A stretch of DNA of 61,727 bases. Source: Mycobacterium kyogaense (GTDB lineage: Bacteria; Actinomycetota; Actinomycetes; Mycobacteriales; Mycobacteriaceae). This document shows positions 1 through 6,949 of this stretch, one piece after another; positions within the stretch are counted from its first letter, which is position 1, and the number at the start of each line of letters is the position of its first letter. Both the position numbers and the translations under genes were made by a program. The stretch lies in contig NZ_QJUA01000034.1 in the NCBI RefSeq assembly GCF_003254575.1, positions 1 through 61,727 on the forward strand, written 5' to 3'. The notes beneath the pieces were generated by a model that was not told where the DNA came from, did not search any database, and saw nothing but the letters and a program-made list of their open reading frames with translations.

Positions 1-2
1 CA

Positions 3-330
3 GAAGACGCCAGACGAGTTCTAGGACGGTCTCGGGGGCTCGGAGAGGTGTATATGCGACAGGGGTGGTCCGCGGGGCGACGCTCCGCCGCCGCCTCCGG
101 GTGGTCCCGACGGTCCCGGCGGGCGCGGCGGGCCTGCCGGACCGGGTGGGCCCGCCGGACCGGGTGGGCCTGCCGGACCGGGTGGACCGGGTGGGCCTGC
201 CGAGCAGGCACCGCCACCGCCTCCGCCCTCCGGCGGGCCCGCCGGCCAGGCGCCTGCTCCCGCCGGCCAGGCGCCCGCTCCGAGCACACCGCCGCTGCCC
301 GCCGAACGAGGTGCCACACCACAGGCGTGA
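3..330 (+). pseudogene. Possible broken 3' end of a gene with a Gly/Pro/Ala-rich tail
   Basis: The window opens in sequence that may be the tail of an upstream gene. From base 3 one frame reads a mixed segment ending VYMRQG near base 65. The next frame then reads a coherent Gly/Pro/Ala-rich tail (GGPAGPGGPAG, later AGQAPAPAGQAPAP) to a TGA at 328-330. That second frame has no ATG, GTG or TTG after its TAG at 22-24, so it needs either a one-base frameshift near 63-66 or an explanation outside the window. Third-position GC is not high in either piece, unlike the real genes here, so it may be non-coding repetitive DNA. The complementary strand is also open with a collagen-like composition. No function can be assigned. 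Confidence 0.22.
131..204. repeat. 18-bp-period tandem repeat (collagen-like coding potential)
   Basis: Three near-identical 18-bp units (ggcctgccggaccgggtg, the middle one with one C for T change) run from 131 to 184, followed by a 9-bp partial unit and the start of another. Depending on strand and frame this encodes Gly-Pro-Ala-type triplets, so neither strand can be preferred from composition alone. Confidence 0.8.
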
Positions 331-332
331 CG

Positions 333-398
333 TCAGCCGTTGCGGTCCAACCGGTGTCGCAGGTTGGACCGCACGGCCGGCCATTCGACATCGAGGAT
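333..398 (-). pseudogene. Orphan copy of the C-terminal tail of a GNAT acetyltransferase
   Basis: The minus strand reads ILDVEWPAVRSNLRHRLDRN plus Gly and a stop. This closely matches the last residues of the GNAT protein encoded at 2315-2908 (ILDIEWPAVRSNLRYRLDRR). The fragment has no start and lies 4 bp past the stop of the AraC-family gene. It is not a gene. It is a duplicated 3' gene end, in the same orientation as its intact relative about 1.9 kb away, and it marks one edge of the 0.4-2.3 kb accessory segment. Confidence 0.8.
358..388. repeat. 31-bp exact direct repeat, copy 1 (copy 2 at 2337-2367)
   Basis: Thirty-one bases starting cgcaggttggaccgcacg are identical to 2337-2367 in the same orientation, and similarity with scattered mismatches continues several bases on each side. 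It is the core of the duplicated GNAT 3' end. The two copies flank the AraC regulator and the small secreted protein, a layout expected of an insertion into, or recombination at, a gene 3' end. Confidence 0.9.
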
Positions 399-402
399 CG
401 GC

Positions 403-1425
403 TCAGCTACACAGGGTTTGGCGTGGAGTTCGCCCGTAGTGCTGGCGGTAGTACATCGCGAACCGACCGGTGTGGAAGAAGCCCCACTGACGGGCGACAG
501 TACTGACTGTCGTGACTCCGCGGTTGGCGGCGACCAGGTCGAGGTGCGCATTGTGCAACCGAACGCGCCGCAGGTATTCGATCGGAGTGCAATCGCGGTG
601 CCTGCGGAACATGTACTGCAAGGCGCGGGTGGTGACGAAGATGTGATTGGCGATGTCAGCGACCGTGATATCGGTCTGGGCGTGGTCGTCGATGTAGGCA
701 AGGGCGCGCCGCAGCAGCGCAGGCGTGGAGTCGTGTCGGTCCTCGATGGTCGGTTCGAGCAGAGCGTTACTGGGGAAAGCGGCGATCATGGTCGCGGCGA
801 GGTGCCGTGCGACCGAACCGACCATCAGTTGGCTGGCTGCAGCATCGGAGCTTGGCGCAACGTCATGAAAGAGGTGATGGAGCGTGTCCGCCATCAGCTT
901 GTTGGCGACCGGTGACACCGGCATACCCCCGACAAGCTTCACAGGTTCAGGACTGCTGCCGAGCCCGGGTGCGGTCGAGGCCACGGCACCGAGCAACCCC
1001 CGGTCAACCGTCACCACATCGAAATGCCCGCGGTGAATGTCGCCAGCGATAGGCGCTTCAGCCTGCCACCCTATTGCTGTTGCCGTTCCTCTGTGACACG
1101 CGTGACCCATGCCTCCGGGGTGCGCATGGCGAAGGGAACCCGACCGCACCAGACACAACACGATGTCGCCCATCGGGTCACACTCGAAACGGCAGCGATA
1201 GCTGTGCCTGAGTTGATCGAACGCCAAAGGGCCCAACTGTGATCGCCCTGCCCAGGTATGGGGGGGTCGATCAGAGGTCGGGCCGAACGTGGTCTTCGTG
1301 TAGTTCGCGCTCACGAAGCTTTCTGCAGCGTCAAGCTCAGTCGTATCGAGGACGACGGCGCCCGCCGCAGGTGCACCACCCGGAGGATCCTCGTGATCGC
1401 CGCGTTGCAATTGAGCCGGTTCCAT
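403..1425 (-). CDS. AraC-family transcriptional regulator
   Basis: A 340-residue protein from an ATG at 1425 (an upstream extension is open, but its composition is poor). The last ~105 residues form the double helix-turn-helix of the AraC/XylS family: ALLRRALAYIDDHAQTDITV, then VADIANHIFVTTRALQYMF, then the second helix pair ending YYRQHYGRTPRQTL. The first ~220 residues resemble the AraC-binding-like domain of mycobacterial regulators that sense small ligands, but the ligand is unknown. No partner gene lies downstream on its strand, so it may act on the divergent secreted-protein gene at 1849 or elsewhere. GC content is visibly lower than in the rest of the window. Together with the flanking duplicated gene end this suggests acquisition by transfer. 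Confidence 0.85.
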   Translation of the reverse strand: MEPAQLQRGDHEDPPGGAPAAGAVVLDTTELDAAESFVSANYTKTTFGPTSDRPPHTWAGRSQLGPLAFDQLRHSYRCRFECDPMGDIVLCLVRSGSLRHAHPGGMGHACHRGTATAIGWQAEAPIAGDIHRGHFDVVTVDRGLLGAVASTAPGLGSSPEPVKLVGGMPVSPVANKLMADTLHHLFHDVAPSSDAAASQLMVGSVARHLAATMIAAFPSNALLEPTIEDRHDSTPALLRRALAYIDDHAQTDITVADIANHIFVTTRALQYMFRRHRDCTPIEYLRRVRLHNAHLDLVAANRGVTTVSTVARQWGFFHTGRFAMYYRQHYGRTPRQTLCS

Positions 1426-1848
1426 GGCGGACCCCCGTCCTCTCGGCGTACGTGTACTCAACCCACACTGGGCTTTCACCACGCCTGTTTCCTGATCCCA
1501 CGGGCGCGAAGGGGCGACCGCAAATTCCTCCTCCTGTGCCCTGTTGACATCGCAGATGCGCCCTCGCGATGTGTAATCTGCGACCGGCCTTGACGTCTGC
1601 GCACAACGGCGTCGACTGCGGCCCGGTCGCCGTTGCGCCACGGTCTTGCACGCTTACGCTGGCGCGAATTGTCCGCTGTCCGAACATGTTTTAGCCGATC
1701 CCGGTCAGTGCGAATCGCGCATTCCGAGGCGGGTAGCCAGCGTTTCGGAGCACGGGAAACGTTCCCGCCGACGCTCTGCGCCGGGCACTGCCGCGTCACT
1801 CTCGAGCAGCCGTGACTGTTCCACTCCACAAGAGATGAGGAAAAGCAG
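1426..1848. promoter_or_regulatory. 423-bp divergent intergenic region with a possible promoter and inverted repeat
   Basis: This gap lies between the divergent AraC regulator and the small secreted protein. No convincing gene is seen. A TTGACA sits at 1544-1549, and just after it is a 7-bp inverted repeat, cgcagat (1551-1557) and atctgcg (1576-1582). An operator overlapping a promoter would look like this, but no good -10 lies at 17 bp, so the assignment is weak. A purine-rich GAGGAAA lies shortly before the ATG at 1849 and is a plausible ribosome-binding site for that gene. Confidence 0.35.
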
Positions 1849-2217
1849 ATGATCGCAACAACGAAGTTCGTGATCGGGGCCGCGCTGAGCGGGGCGGCTC
1901 TGGCGATGACAGGCGCCGGCACCGCGGCAGCGCAACCCGCAGACGAAAGCGTCAACGTGATGGTTGACGCCGTCACGATCCAGGAGCACGCCAGTCCAGA
2001 GGACGCAGCGCAAACCGCCGCGGCCATCTGCGCCCAGAGCACTGCGCAGATCACCGCACTGGCGCGCACCGTCAACACCACTGGTGCGCCGCAAACCGTC
2101 TGCAACGTCCCCGGAGGATCTGTCGTGCTGACCAAGTACGGTCAGACCGAGGGCAACGTACCGGTCCACCCGCCGGCCGGCGCACAGCCCGCGCCTCCTC
2201 CGGCCCCCGGACGCTGA
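1849..2217 (+). CDS. Small secreted protein, two cysteines, Pro/Ala-rich C-terminus
   Basis: A 122-residue protein with a classical Sec signal peptide: positive start (MIATTK), hydrophobic segment to about residue 22, then small residues ending near AAAQPADE. The mature part has exactly two cysteines (ICAQ and TVCNVPGG), which could form one disulfide, and ends in a Pro/Ala-rich stretch. The size and pattern resemble small exported mycobacterial proteins of the haemophore-like or DUF732-like groups, but no diagnostic motif was recognised, so no function is claimed. The ATG is supported by a GAGGAAA box a few bases upstream. A strong hairpin follows at 2229-2266, so this looks like a single-gene transcript. 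Confidence 0.75.
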   Translation: MIATTKFVIGAALSGAALAMTGAGTAAAQPADESVNVMVDAVTIQEHASPEDAAQTAAAICAQSTAQITALARTVNTTGAPQTVCNVPGGSVVLTKYGQTEGNVPVHPPAGAQPAPPPAPGR

Positions 2218-2228
2218 CCTCACCACAG

Positions 2229-2266
2229 GAGCATGTCGCCTGACCTCGCGTCAGGCGACATTGCTC
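2229..2266. terminator. Bidirectional hairpin between convergent genes
   Basis: The arms gagcatgtcgcctga and tcaggcgacattgctc pair over 15 bp with one bulged T around a 7-base loop. The inner 11 bp are perfect (2233-2243 with 2251-2261). No U-tract follows, as is usual in mycobacteria. The position between the ends of the secreted-protein gene and the GNAT gene fits shared termination. Confidence 0.7.
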
Positions 2267-2314
2267 TTGCCGCCTCTGCCCCTCCAACCGGGCGACGGCG
2301 CAACGGCTCTCGAG

Positions 2315-2908
2315 CTACCGTCGGTCTAAGCGGTACCGCAGGTTGGACCGCACGGCCGGCCATTCGATGTCGAGTATCGAGTACACGACCGTGTCGCGCC
2401 GCGACCCGTCGGGCAAGACCTGGTGGCTGCGCAGGATGCCGTCGAGCTTGGCGCCCAGCCTCTCGATCGCGGCACGGCTGTCGCGATTGAGGTGATGCGT
2501 ACGCAATTCGACTGCCAGACAACCTAGTTCATCGAACGCGTGGCCGAGCATCAGCAACTTGGTCTCGGTGTTGACCCCGGTGCGCCGGGCCGAGGCGACG
2601 TACCAGGTGTGGCCGATCTCCAGGCGCCGGTTCGGTGGATCGACGTTCATGTAGCTCGACGAGCCGACGATCGCCCCCGAGCGGTCCCGCACCACGAAAG
2701 TGAGCCCGGTGTGCGGGGTCTGCGCGGCCAGCCGGCCCGCCACCCACTGCGCGGCAGCCCCAGCTTTCGGCGCCGCGGTGAACCACAGCCCACCGAGCTC
2801 GCCATCGGCTGCCAGGACCTCGATGTCTGCGACATGGTCTTCTCGCAGGGGTTCCAGCGACACCCCGCTCTTGCCTGTCAGCAGGACCGGTTCGACGAAC
2901 CCGCTCAC
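2315..2908 (-). CDS. GNAT-family N-acetyltransferase
   Basis: A 197-residue protein of the RimJ/RimL-like GNAT type, which transfers an acetyl group from acetyl-CoA to an amine. It shows the expected order: an N-terminal substrate strand (GVSLEPLREDHVADIEVL), a central strand pair (FVVRDRSGAIVGSSSYMNVD), the RRLEIGHTWYV segment leading to the acetyl-CoA loop (ARRTGVNTETKLLMLGHAF), and the late LRTHHLNRDSRAAIERLGAK motif typical of GNATs. It resembles mycobacterial Rv2170 as I remember it; the acceptor is not predictable. The GTG start at 2908 overlaps the stop of the upstream membrane-protein gene as GTGA, which implies coupling and fixes the start. Its last ~20 codons are duplicated at 333-398. 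Confidence 0.88.
   Translation of the reverse strand: MSGFVEPVLLTGKSGVSLEPLREDHVADIEVLAADGELGGLWFTAAPKAGAAAQWVAGRLAAQTPHTGLTFVVRDRSGAIVGSSSYMNVDPPNRRLEIGHTWYVASARRTGVNTETKLLMLGHAFDELGCLAVELRTHHLNRDSRAAIERLGAKLDGILRSHQVLPDGSRRDTVVYSILDIEWPAVRSNLRYRLDRR
2337..2367. repeat. 31-bp exact direct repeat, copy 2 (inside the GNAT gene)
   Basis: Identical to 358-388 in the same orientation. This copy lies within the 3' coding end of the intact GNAT gene (2315-2908). Confidence 0.9.
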
Positions 2909-3348
2909 CTTCGGGCACCGGCGATTCCGGCCGAGCGCCAACCCGAGACCATCGTCCAGATCGAGAGCACCACCGCTGCGGCGGCCACCCCGCCGGCGAT
3001 GTAGAGGCCGTAGGCAGCCGTCACCGGCGGGTACACATACAACCGGTAGAACCACACTGCGAGCACCACCAGGACCACCGAAATCCCCAGCGCCGCAGTT
3101 GAAGCCATGCGCACCGAGACACCGCGCGCCGCCATGGCGCCTGCCACCACCAACGTCGACGACAACAACACGATCAGCTGTCCGACGCCGAATCCGGGGG
3201 GCGGCACCGGCATGGCGCCGGCGACGCCACCGATGCCGTTGGCGCGTCCTCCGCCCCCGGCCGATGAACGCAGCCACGGCAGCCAGGCGCTCACCGCCAC
3301 CACCAGCGCGCACACTGCCACCAGCCAGCCGGGACGGGCGCGAGACAT
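2905..3348 (-). CDS. Conserved membrane protein, about four transmembrane segments
   Basis: A 147-residue, strongly hydrophobic protein starting MSRARPGWLVAV. A first transmembrane segment spans about residues 8-28. A Gly-rich loop (SSAGGGGRANGIGG) follows, then segments near 55-75, 82-105 and 112-135, and a short Arg-containing tail. No family motif was recognised. The ATG at 3348 was chosen; a TTG two codons upstream is possible. Its stop overlaps the GTG of the GNAT gene, so the two are probably co-expressed. The start lies only 25 bp from the divergent cupin gene, so promoters there must overlap. Confidence 0.75.
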   Translation of the reverse strand: MSRARPGWLVAVCALVVAVSAWLPWLRSSAGGGGRANGIGGVAGAMPVPPPGFGVGQLIVLLSSTLVVAGAMAARGVSVRMASTAALGISVVLVVLAVWFYRLYVYPPVTAAYGLYIAGGVAAAAVVLSIWTMVSGWRSAGIAGARR

Positions 3349-3373
3349 GGGCAAAGACTACTAGGGTGAGCCG

Positions 3374-3820
3374 ATGAGCGATCTCCCCGAATGGGCGCGT
3401 CGGCTGAACCTTTCTCCGCACCCTGAGGGCGGCTGGTTCACCGAGACGTGGCGCAGCGAGCTCACGGTGCCCGAGTCGGCACTGCCACCGGACTACACGG
3501 GCAGCCGCAACGCCGGCACCGCAATCCTGTTCCTCCTCATGCCCGGTCAGCAGTCGGCGTGGCACACCGTGCGCAGCGCGGAATTGTGGCTCTTCCACTT
3601 CGGCGGTCCCCTGCTGCTCGACGTCGGCGCCAGCCAGGACGGCGCCACGACCCACGTGCTCGGCACCGACATCCTCGGCGGTGAGCACCCTCAGTTCGTC
3701 GTCCCGCCCGGACACTGGCAGCGCGCCCGCCCCCAGAGCGAGGAACCCTGCCTGGTCAGCTGTGTCGTCGTCCCCGGGTTCGACTTCGCCGACTTCGCGC
3801 TCGGGGCACCTACCGACTGA
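3374..3820 (+). CDS. Cupin-fold DUF985 protein
   Basis: A 148-residue protein matching the DUF985 / cupin_5 family in length and motifs: an N-terminal LNLSPHPEGGWFTETWRS segment, GTAILFLLMPGQQSAWHTV, then AELWLFHFGGPLLL and a late VPPGHWQRARP segment. These form a small beta barrel. The HPEGG and WHTV/WLFHFGG histidines are those expected to line the metal or ligand pocket. Members are sometimes annotated as epimerase-like or sugar-binding, but the substrate is unknown. It is divergent from the membrane/GNAT pair, and its last 11 bases overlap the convergent DUF849 gene, so no separate terminator is possible. Confidence 0.85.
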   Translation: MSDLPEWARRLNLSPHPEGGWFTETWRSELTVPESALPPDYTGSRNAGTAILFLLMPGQQSAWHTVRSAELWLFHFGGPLLLDVGASQDGATTHVLGTDILGGEHPQFVVPPGHWQRARPQSEEPCLVSCVVVPGFDFADFALGAPTD

Positions 3821-4535
3821 GCAGCTCGACCGCGGCCGCGACCAGCGAGGCATTGCCGTCGGCGAGCGAACCATCAGGCAGCCGCAGCGTGTCCTCCAAA
3901 CCGATCCGGGTCTGCAGACCATGTGCCCCGGCATGCTGCAGCAGGGGCCAGCAACTCTCGTCCAGTCCGTGCAGCAGCACGGGGGCCGGCGACTGCGCCT
4001 CGGCAACCACTTCCAGCACCTCGTCCGCCGTCGCGACGTCGCCGTCGGCGCCCAGCTCGACCATCACCCGCAGACAGTGCGCGGCCAGATCAGAGGCTGC
4101 CCACGCCCGGGCCGCCTCGGTGTGGAAGACCCCCGCCTCCACGCCGATACCACGGGACAGCAGCAGCTCGGCAAGCTCCTCAGACCCCGGCTCGTGCCAG
4201 TTGACCGACGCGAAATCGGGTAGCACCGACCACTTTTCGATCGCTCCTCGACGCTGCTCGGCGTCCGGCAGCGCCCAGAAGCCCGTCGTCACCCCCAGCG
4301 GCAACCCGGGGAGCGCCTCCCGGACGGCTACCACCGCTGCCGCCACATTGGCGGCCAGCAGCGAATCCACGCCGCGGTCGTCCTTGGGGTGGAGGTGCAC
4401 CGCCCGCGCGCCCGCGCCGTGAGCGGCCACCGCTTCGGCCGCCAACTGATCCGGGCTGACCGGCAACGCGGAGTGTTCCTCCGGGGTACGCACTCCGTTG
4501 ATGCACGCCTTCAGATAGAACGCCTGTTCGTCCAC
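3810..4535 (-). CDS. BKACE-family (DUF849) beta-keto acid cleavage-like protein
   Basis: A 241-residue TIM-barrel protein of the DUF849 family. These enzymes cleave beta-keto acids with acetyl-CoA in a metal-dependent retro-Claisen reaction. The diagnostic HLHPKD, containing metal ligands, is at residues 48-53, preceded by KACINGVRTPEEH near the N-terminus. Later barrel strands include LPLGVTTGFW, FASVNWHEPGSEEL, GVEAGVFHTEAAR and TRIGLEDTLRLPDG. At 241 residues it is shorter than the usual 270-310, so parts of the substrate-binding region may be reduced and the substrate cannot be inferred. A GTG start at 4535 is used. It overlaps the convergent cupin gene by 11 bp. Confidence 0.8.
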   Translation of the reverse strand: MDEQAFYLKACINGVRTPEEHSALPVSPDQLAAEAVAAHGAGARAVHLHPKDDRGVDSLLAANVAAAVVAVREALPGLPLGVTTGFWALPDAEQRRGAIEKWSVLPDFASVNWHEPGSEELAELLLSRGIGVEAGVFHTEAARAWAASDLAAHCLRVMVELGADGDVATADEVLEVVAEAQSPAPVLLHGLDESCWPLLQHAGAHGLQTRIGLEDTLRLPDGSLADGNASLVAAAVELLSR

Positions 4536-4721
4536 GGCACCATCTTGACGCTTCCCCGACCATGTGACAGTTTTCGGATCCGCACTCTCCGCACGCCGCC
4601 TGTCGATGGGCGGTGGGGAAAGGTATGGTCGGCGAAGCCAGTTTCTGGCGGCCGCGCGGGTCAGCAGCGTACCCGCGCCGCGCGCCGCAGGTGAATCTAG
4701 AACTCAGATGAGGATGGGCGA

Positions 4722-5669
4722 ATGTCGAACACCGAAACCGATCAGCCGCAGGGCACAGCCCAGTCGAAGTGGCTGTCGAAGTCTGCGTCGGAGACCCGCG
4801 GCTCGGACAAACAAGAGGTGCAGTTCCACTACGACATCTCCAATGAGTTCTTCCGGCTCTGGCAGGACCCCAACCAGGTCTACAGCTGCGCCTACTTCGA
4901 GAAGGACGACTACACCCTCGAGCAGGCCCAGATGGCGAAGATCGACCTGTCGCTGGGCAAGCTCGGCCTCAAGCCCGGAATGACGCTGCTCGACATCGGC
5001 TGCGGCTGGGGCGCGACGATCATGCGGGCAGTGGAGAAGTACGACGTCAACGTCATCGGCCTGACGCTGTCGGAGAACCAGAAGGAACACATCGAGAACC
5101 ACTGGTTTGCCAACTCCACCAGCGAGCGCAGCATGGAGGTGCGCCTGCAGCCCTGGGAGGAGTTCGAGGGTCAGGTCGACCGGATCGTGTCAATCGGCGC
5201 GTTCGAGCACTTCGGCTTCAACAAATACGACGACTACTTCAAGAAGACGTACAGCTGGATGCCCGACGACGGCGTCATGATGCTGCACACGATCATCATC
5301 CCCGAGGATGAGGAGATCAAGGCCAAGGGACTGCCCCTGACCATGTCCAAGGTGCGGTTCATCAAGTTCATCATGGATTACATCTATCCCGGTGGCCGCT
5401 TGCCGCTGGCGTCGATGGTGCGCGACCACGCTGTCAAGGCCGGCTTCACGATCACCCGCGAGCAGCACCTGCAGCCGCACTACGTGAAGACCCTCGACAC
5501 GTGGGCGTCGAACCTGGAGAACAAGAAGGACGAGGCCATCGAGATCACCTCCGAGGAGATCTACGAGCGGTTCCTCAAGTATTTGCAGGGCTGCGCCGAC
5601 CTGTTCCGGGACGGCTACACCGACGTCGCGCAGTTCACCTGTGAAAAGCAGGCATTGACGTCTGTGTAG
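4722..5669 (+). CDS. Mycolic acid cyclopropane-synthase-type methyltransferase, CmaA2-like
   Basis: A 315-residue SAM-dependent methyltransferase that modifies double bonds of meromycolic acids carried on AcpM. It has the family hallmark YSCAYF, the SAM-binding DIGCGWG, NVIGLTLSENQ, and the catalytic-pocket segments SIGAFEHF (Glu), LHTIIIP (His) and PHYVKTL (Tyr). In CmaA structures the equivalents of these residues plus the Cys of YSCAYF hold the bicarbonate used as general base, and all are present here. Features such as FRLWQDP and LFRDGYTDVAQFTCEK resemble CmaA2 more than the MmaA proteins as I remember them; the exact product cannot be fixed. The N-terminus is about 25 residues longer than usual. 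The 186-bp region upstream (4536-4721) must hold its promoter; a TATGGT at 4624 is a possible -10. A second paralogue follows 52 bp downstream. Confidence 0.9.
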   Translation: MSNTETDQPQGTAQSKWLSKSASETRGSDKQEVQFHYDISNEFFRLWQDPNQVYSCAYFEKDDYTLEQAQMAKIDLSLGKLGLKPGMTLLDIGCGWGATIMRAVEKYDVNVIGLTLSENQKEHIENHWFANSTSERSMEVRLQPWEEFEGQVDRIVSIGAFEHFGFNKYDDYFKKTYSWMPDDGVMMLHTIIIPEDEEIKAKGLPLTMSKVRFIKFIMDYIYPGGRLPLASMVRDHAVKAGFTITREQHLQPHYVKTLDTWASNLENKKDEAIEITSEEIYERFLKYLQGCADLFRDGYTDVAQFTCEKQALTSV

Positions 5670-5721
5670 TAATTTGAGCAGATTCGCCATCGGTGCGGAT
5701 GAATTGGAGGTCGGTCGGGGA

Positions 5722-6618
5722 ATGGGTAAGGGCGCAGCAGGACGGTCCGACTCGAACAAGGACATGACGCCCCACTTCGAAGAGGTGCAGGCGCACTACG
5801 ATCTCTCCGACGACTTCTTCGGTCTGTTCCAGGATCCGTCTCGGACCTACAGCTGTGCGTACTACGAGCGTGACGACATGACGCTCGAAGAGGCCCAGAT
5901 GGCCAAGATCGACCTCGCGCTGGGCAAGCTGAACCTCGAGCCGGGCATGACACTGCTCGACATCGGCTGCGGCTGGGGTTCGGTGCTGCAGCGGGCCGTC
6001 GAAAAGCACGACGTCAACGTGGTCGGGCTGACCTTGAGCCGCAACCAGTGCAAGTTCGCGCAGGAACTGCTCGACGGTCTCGACACCGACCGCTCACGGC
6101 GAATTCTGCTGCGCGGCTGGGAACAGTTCGACGAGCCCGTCGACCGGATCATCAGCATCGAGGCGATCGAGGCGTTCCCGCAGGAGCGCTACGAACCGTT
6201 CTTCAAGATGTGCAGCAGTGTCCTGCCCGAGGGCGGCCGCATGCTCCTGCAGGCCATCCTCGGCCATCCGCTGAAAAAGTGGCCGGAGCTGGGCATCCCG
6301 ATCACGATGACCGACCTGAAGTTCATGCGGTTCATCGCCAAAGAGATCTTCCCCGGCGGATCGGTGCCCGGCGAGGAGAACATCGTCGAGTTGTCCAGCC
6401 AGGCCGGGTTCACCCTCGAAAAGACGCAGTTCCTCAACGCCGACTATGTGCGCACGCTCGACACCTGGGCCGAGGCGCTCGAGGCCCATCACGACGAGGC
6501 GGTCGCTGCGACCTCCGAAGAGGTGTACCAGCGCTACATGAAGTACCTCGTCGGCTGCAGCGACTTCTTCAACCGCGGCGTCAGCGAACTGGGGCAGTTC
6601 ACGCTCGTCAAGAACTGA
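5722..6618 (+). CDS. Mycolic acid methyltransferase (cyclopropane-synthase family), paralogue 2
   Basis: A 298-residue paralogue of the preceding gene, in tandem with it. It keeps YSCAYY, DIGCGWG, NVVGLTLSRNQ and DYVRTL. It reads SIEAIEAF where the neighbour has SIGAFEHF, and LLQAILGHP where the neighbour has LLHTIIIP. A bicarbonate-ligand His of cyclopropane synthases is therefore Gln here, as I recall for the hydroxymycolate enzyme MmaA4. This makes a different reaction (hydroxylation- or methyl-branch-type chemistry) more likely than plain cyclopropanation. The ATG at 5722 was chosen because GGAGG lies just upstream and it gives the usual family length; an in-frame TTG at 5674 would add 16 residues. 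The two genes are probably co-transcribed. Confidence 0.88.
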   Translation: MGKGAAGRSDSNKDMTPHFEEVQAHYDLSDDFFGLFQDPSRTYSCAYYERDDMTLEEAQMAKIDLALGKLNLEPGMTLLDIGCGWGSVLQRAVEKHDVNVVGLTLSRNQCKFAQELLDGLDTDRSRRILLRGWEQFDEPVDRIISIEAIEAFPQERYEPFFKMCSSVLPEGGRMLLQAILGHPLKKWPELGIPITMTDLKFMRFIAKEIFPGGSVPGEENIVELSSQAGFTLEKTQFLNADYVRTLDTWAEALEAHHDEAVAATSEEVYQRYMKYLVGCSDFFNRGVSELGQFTLVKN

Positions 6619-6673
6619 CCACCGTCACCCTTCGGTCAGGTCTGCGCGGCCGCGAGCCGGGTACTCGCCGCCT

Positions 6674-6880
6674 ATGAGCGAATTCAAAAAGGGCGACAAG
6701 GTCACCTGGGAAAGCCACGGCAACACCGTCAAGGGCACCGTCGAGGAGAAGATCACCTCAGACACCGAGGCGGCAGGACGGACGGTCCGTGCGTCCAAGG
6801 ACGACCCGCAGTATCGGGTGGTCAGCGACAAGAGCGGCAATGACGCCGTCCACAAGCCGGACTCGCTGAAGAAGTCCTGA
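6674..6880 (+). CDS. DUF2945 / HVA1-family TUDOR-like small protein
   Basis: A 68-residue protein matching DUF2945 almost end to end: FKKGDKVTWESHGNTVKGTV, then KITSDTEAAGRTVRASKDD, then PQYRVVSDKSGNDAVHKPD. The family forms a small SH3/Tudor-like barrel (hypervirulence-associated protein fold). Its role in bacteria is unknown. It is rich in Lys and Asp, soluble, and lies 55 bp after the second methyltransferase. It ends against the strong palindrome 6889-6946, so it may be the last gene of that transcript or have its own promoter. Confidence 0.88.
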   Translation: MSEFKKGDKVTWESHGNTVKGTVEEKITSDTEAAGRTVRASKDDPQYRVVSDKSGNDAVHKPDSLKKS

Positions 6881-6888
6881 CAGTCGCG

Positions 6889-6946
6889 CGAGCAGACGCG
6901 AACTCGAGTGAGTTGGGCCGCGATCACTCGAGTTCGCGTCTGCTCG
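6889..6946. terminator. 23-bp perfect palindrome, first copy of a repeated convergent-end element
   Basis: The left arm at 6889-6911 begins cgagcagacgcgaactcgag and ends tga. It is perfectly complementary to 6924-6946 around a 12-base loop. It separates convergent genes and lacks a T-tract. A related copy with the same 20-base core (one mismatch between its arms) lies at 17366-17424, also between convergent genes. This therefore looks like an interspersed palindromic element serving as a terminator. Confidence 0.85.
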
Positions 6947-6949
6947 CCG

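Noticed and set aside
21..317. Minus-strand collagen-like gene
   Set aside because: Composition follows from the same repeat being open on both strands; no ribosome-binding site, no signal peptide and no known family. It remains possible but unsupported.
1849..2217. Haemophore (Rv0203-type) assignment for the small secreted protein
   Set aside because: Length and signal peptide fit, but I could not see the conserved tyrosine/histidine haem motif, so only 'small secreted protein' is claimed.
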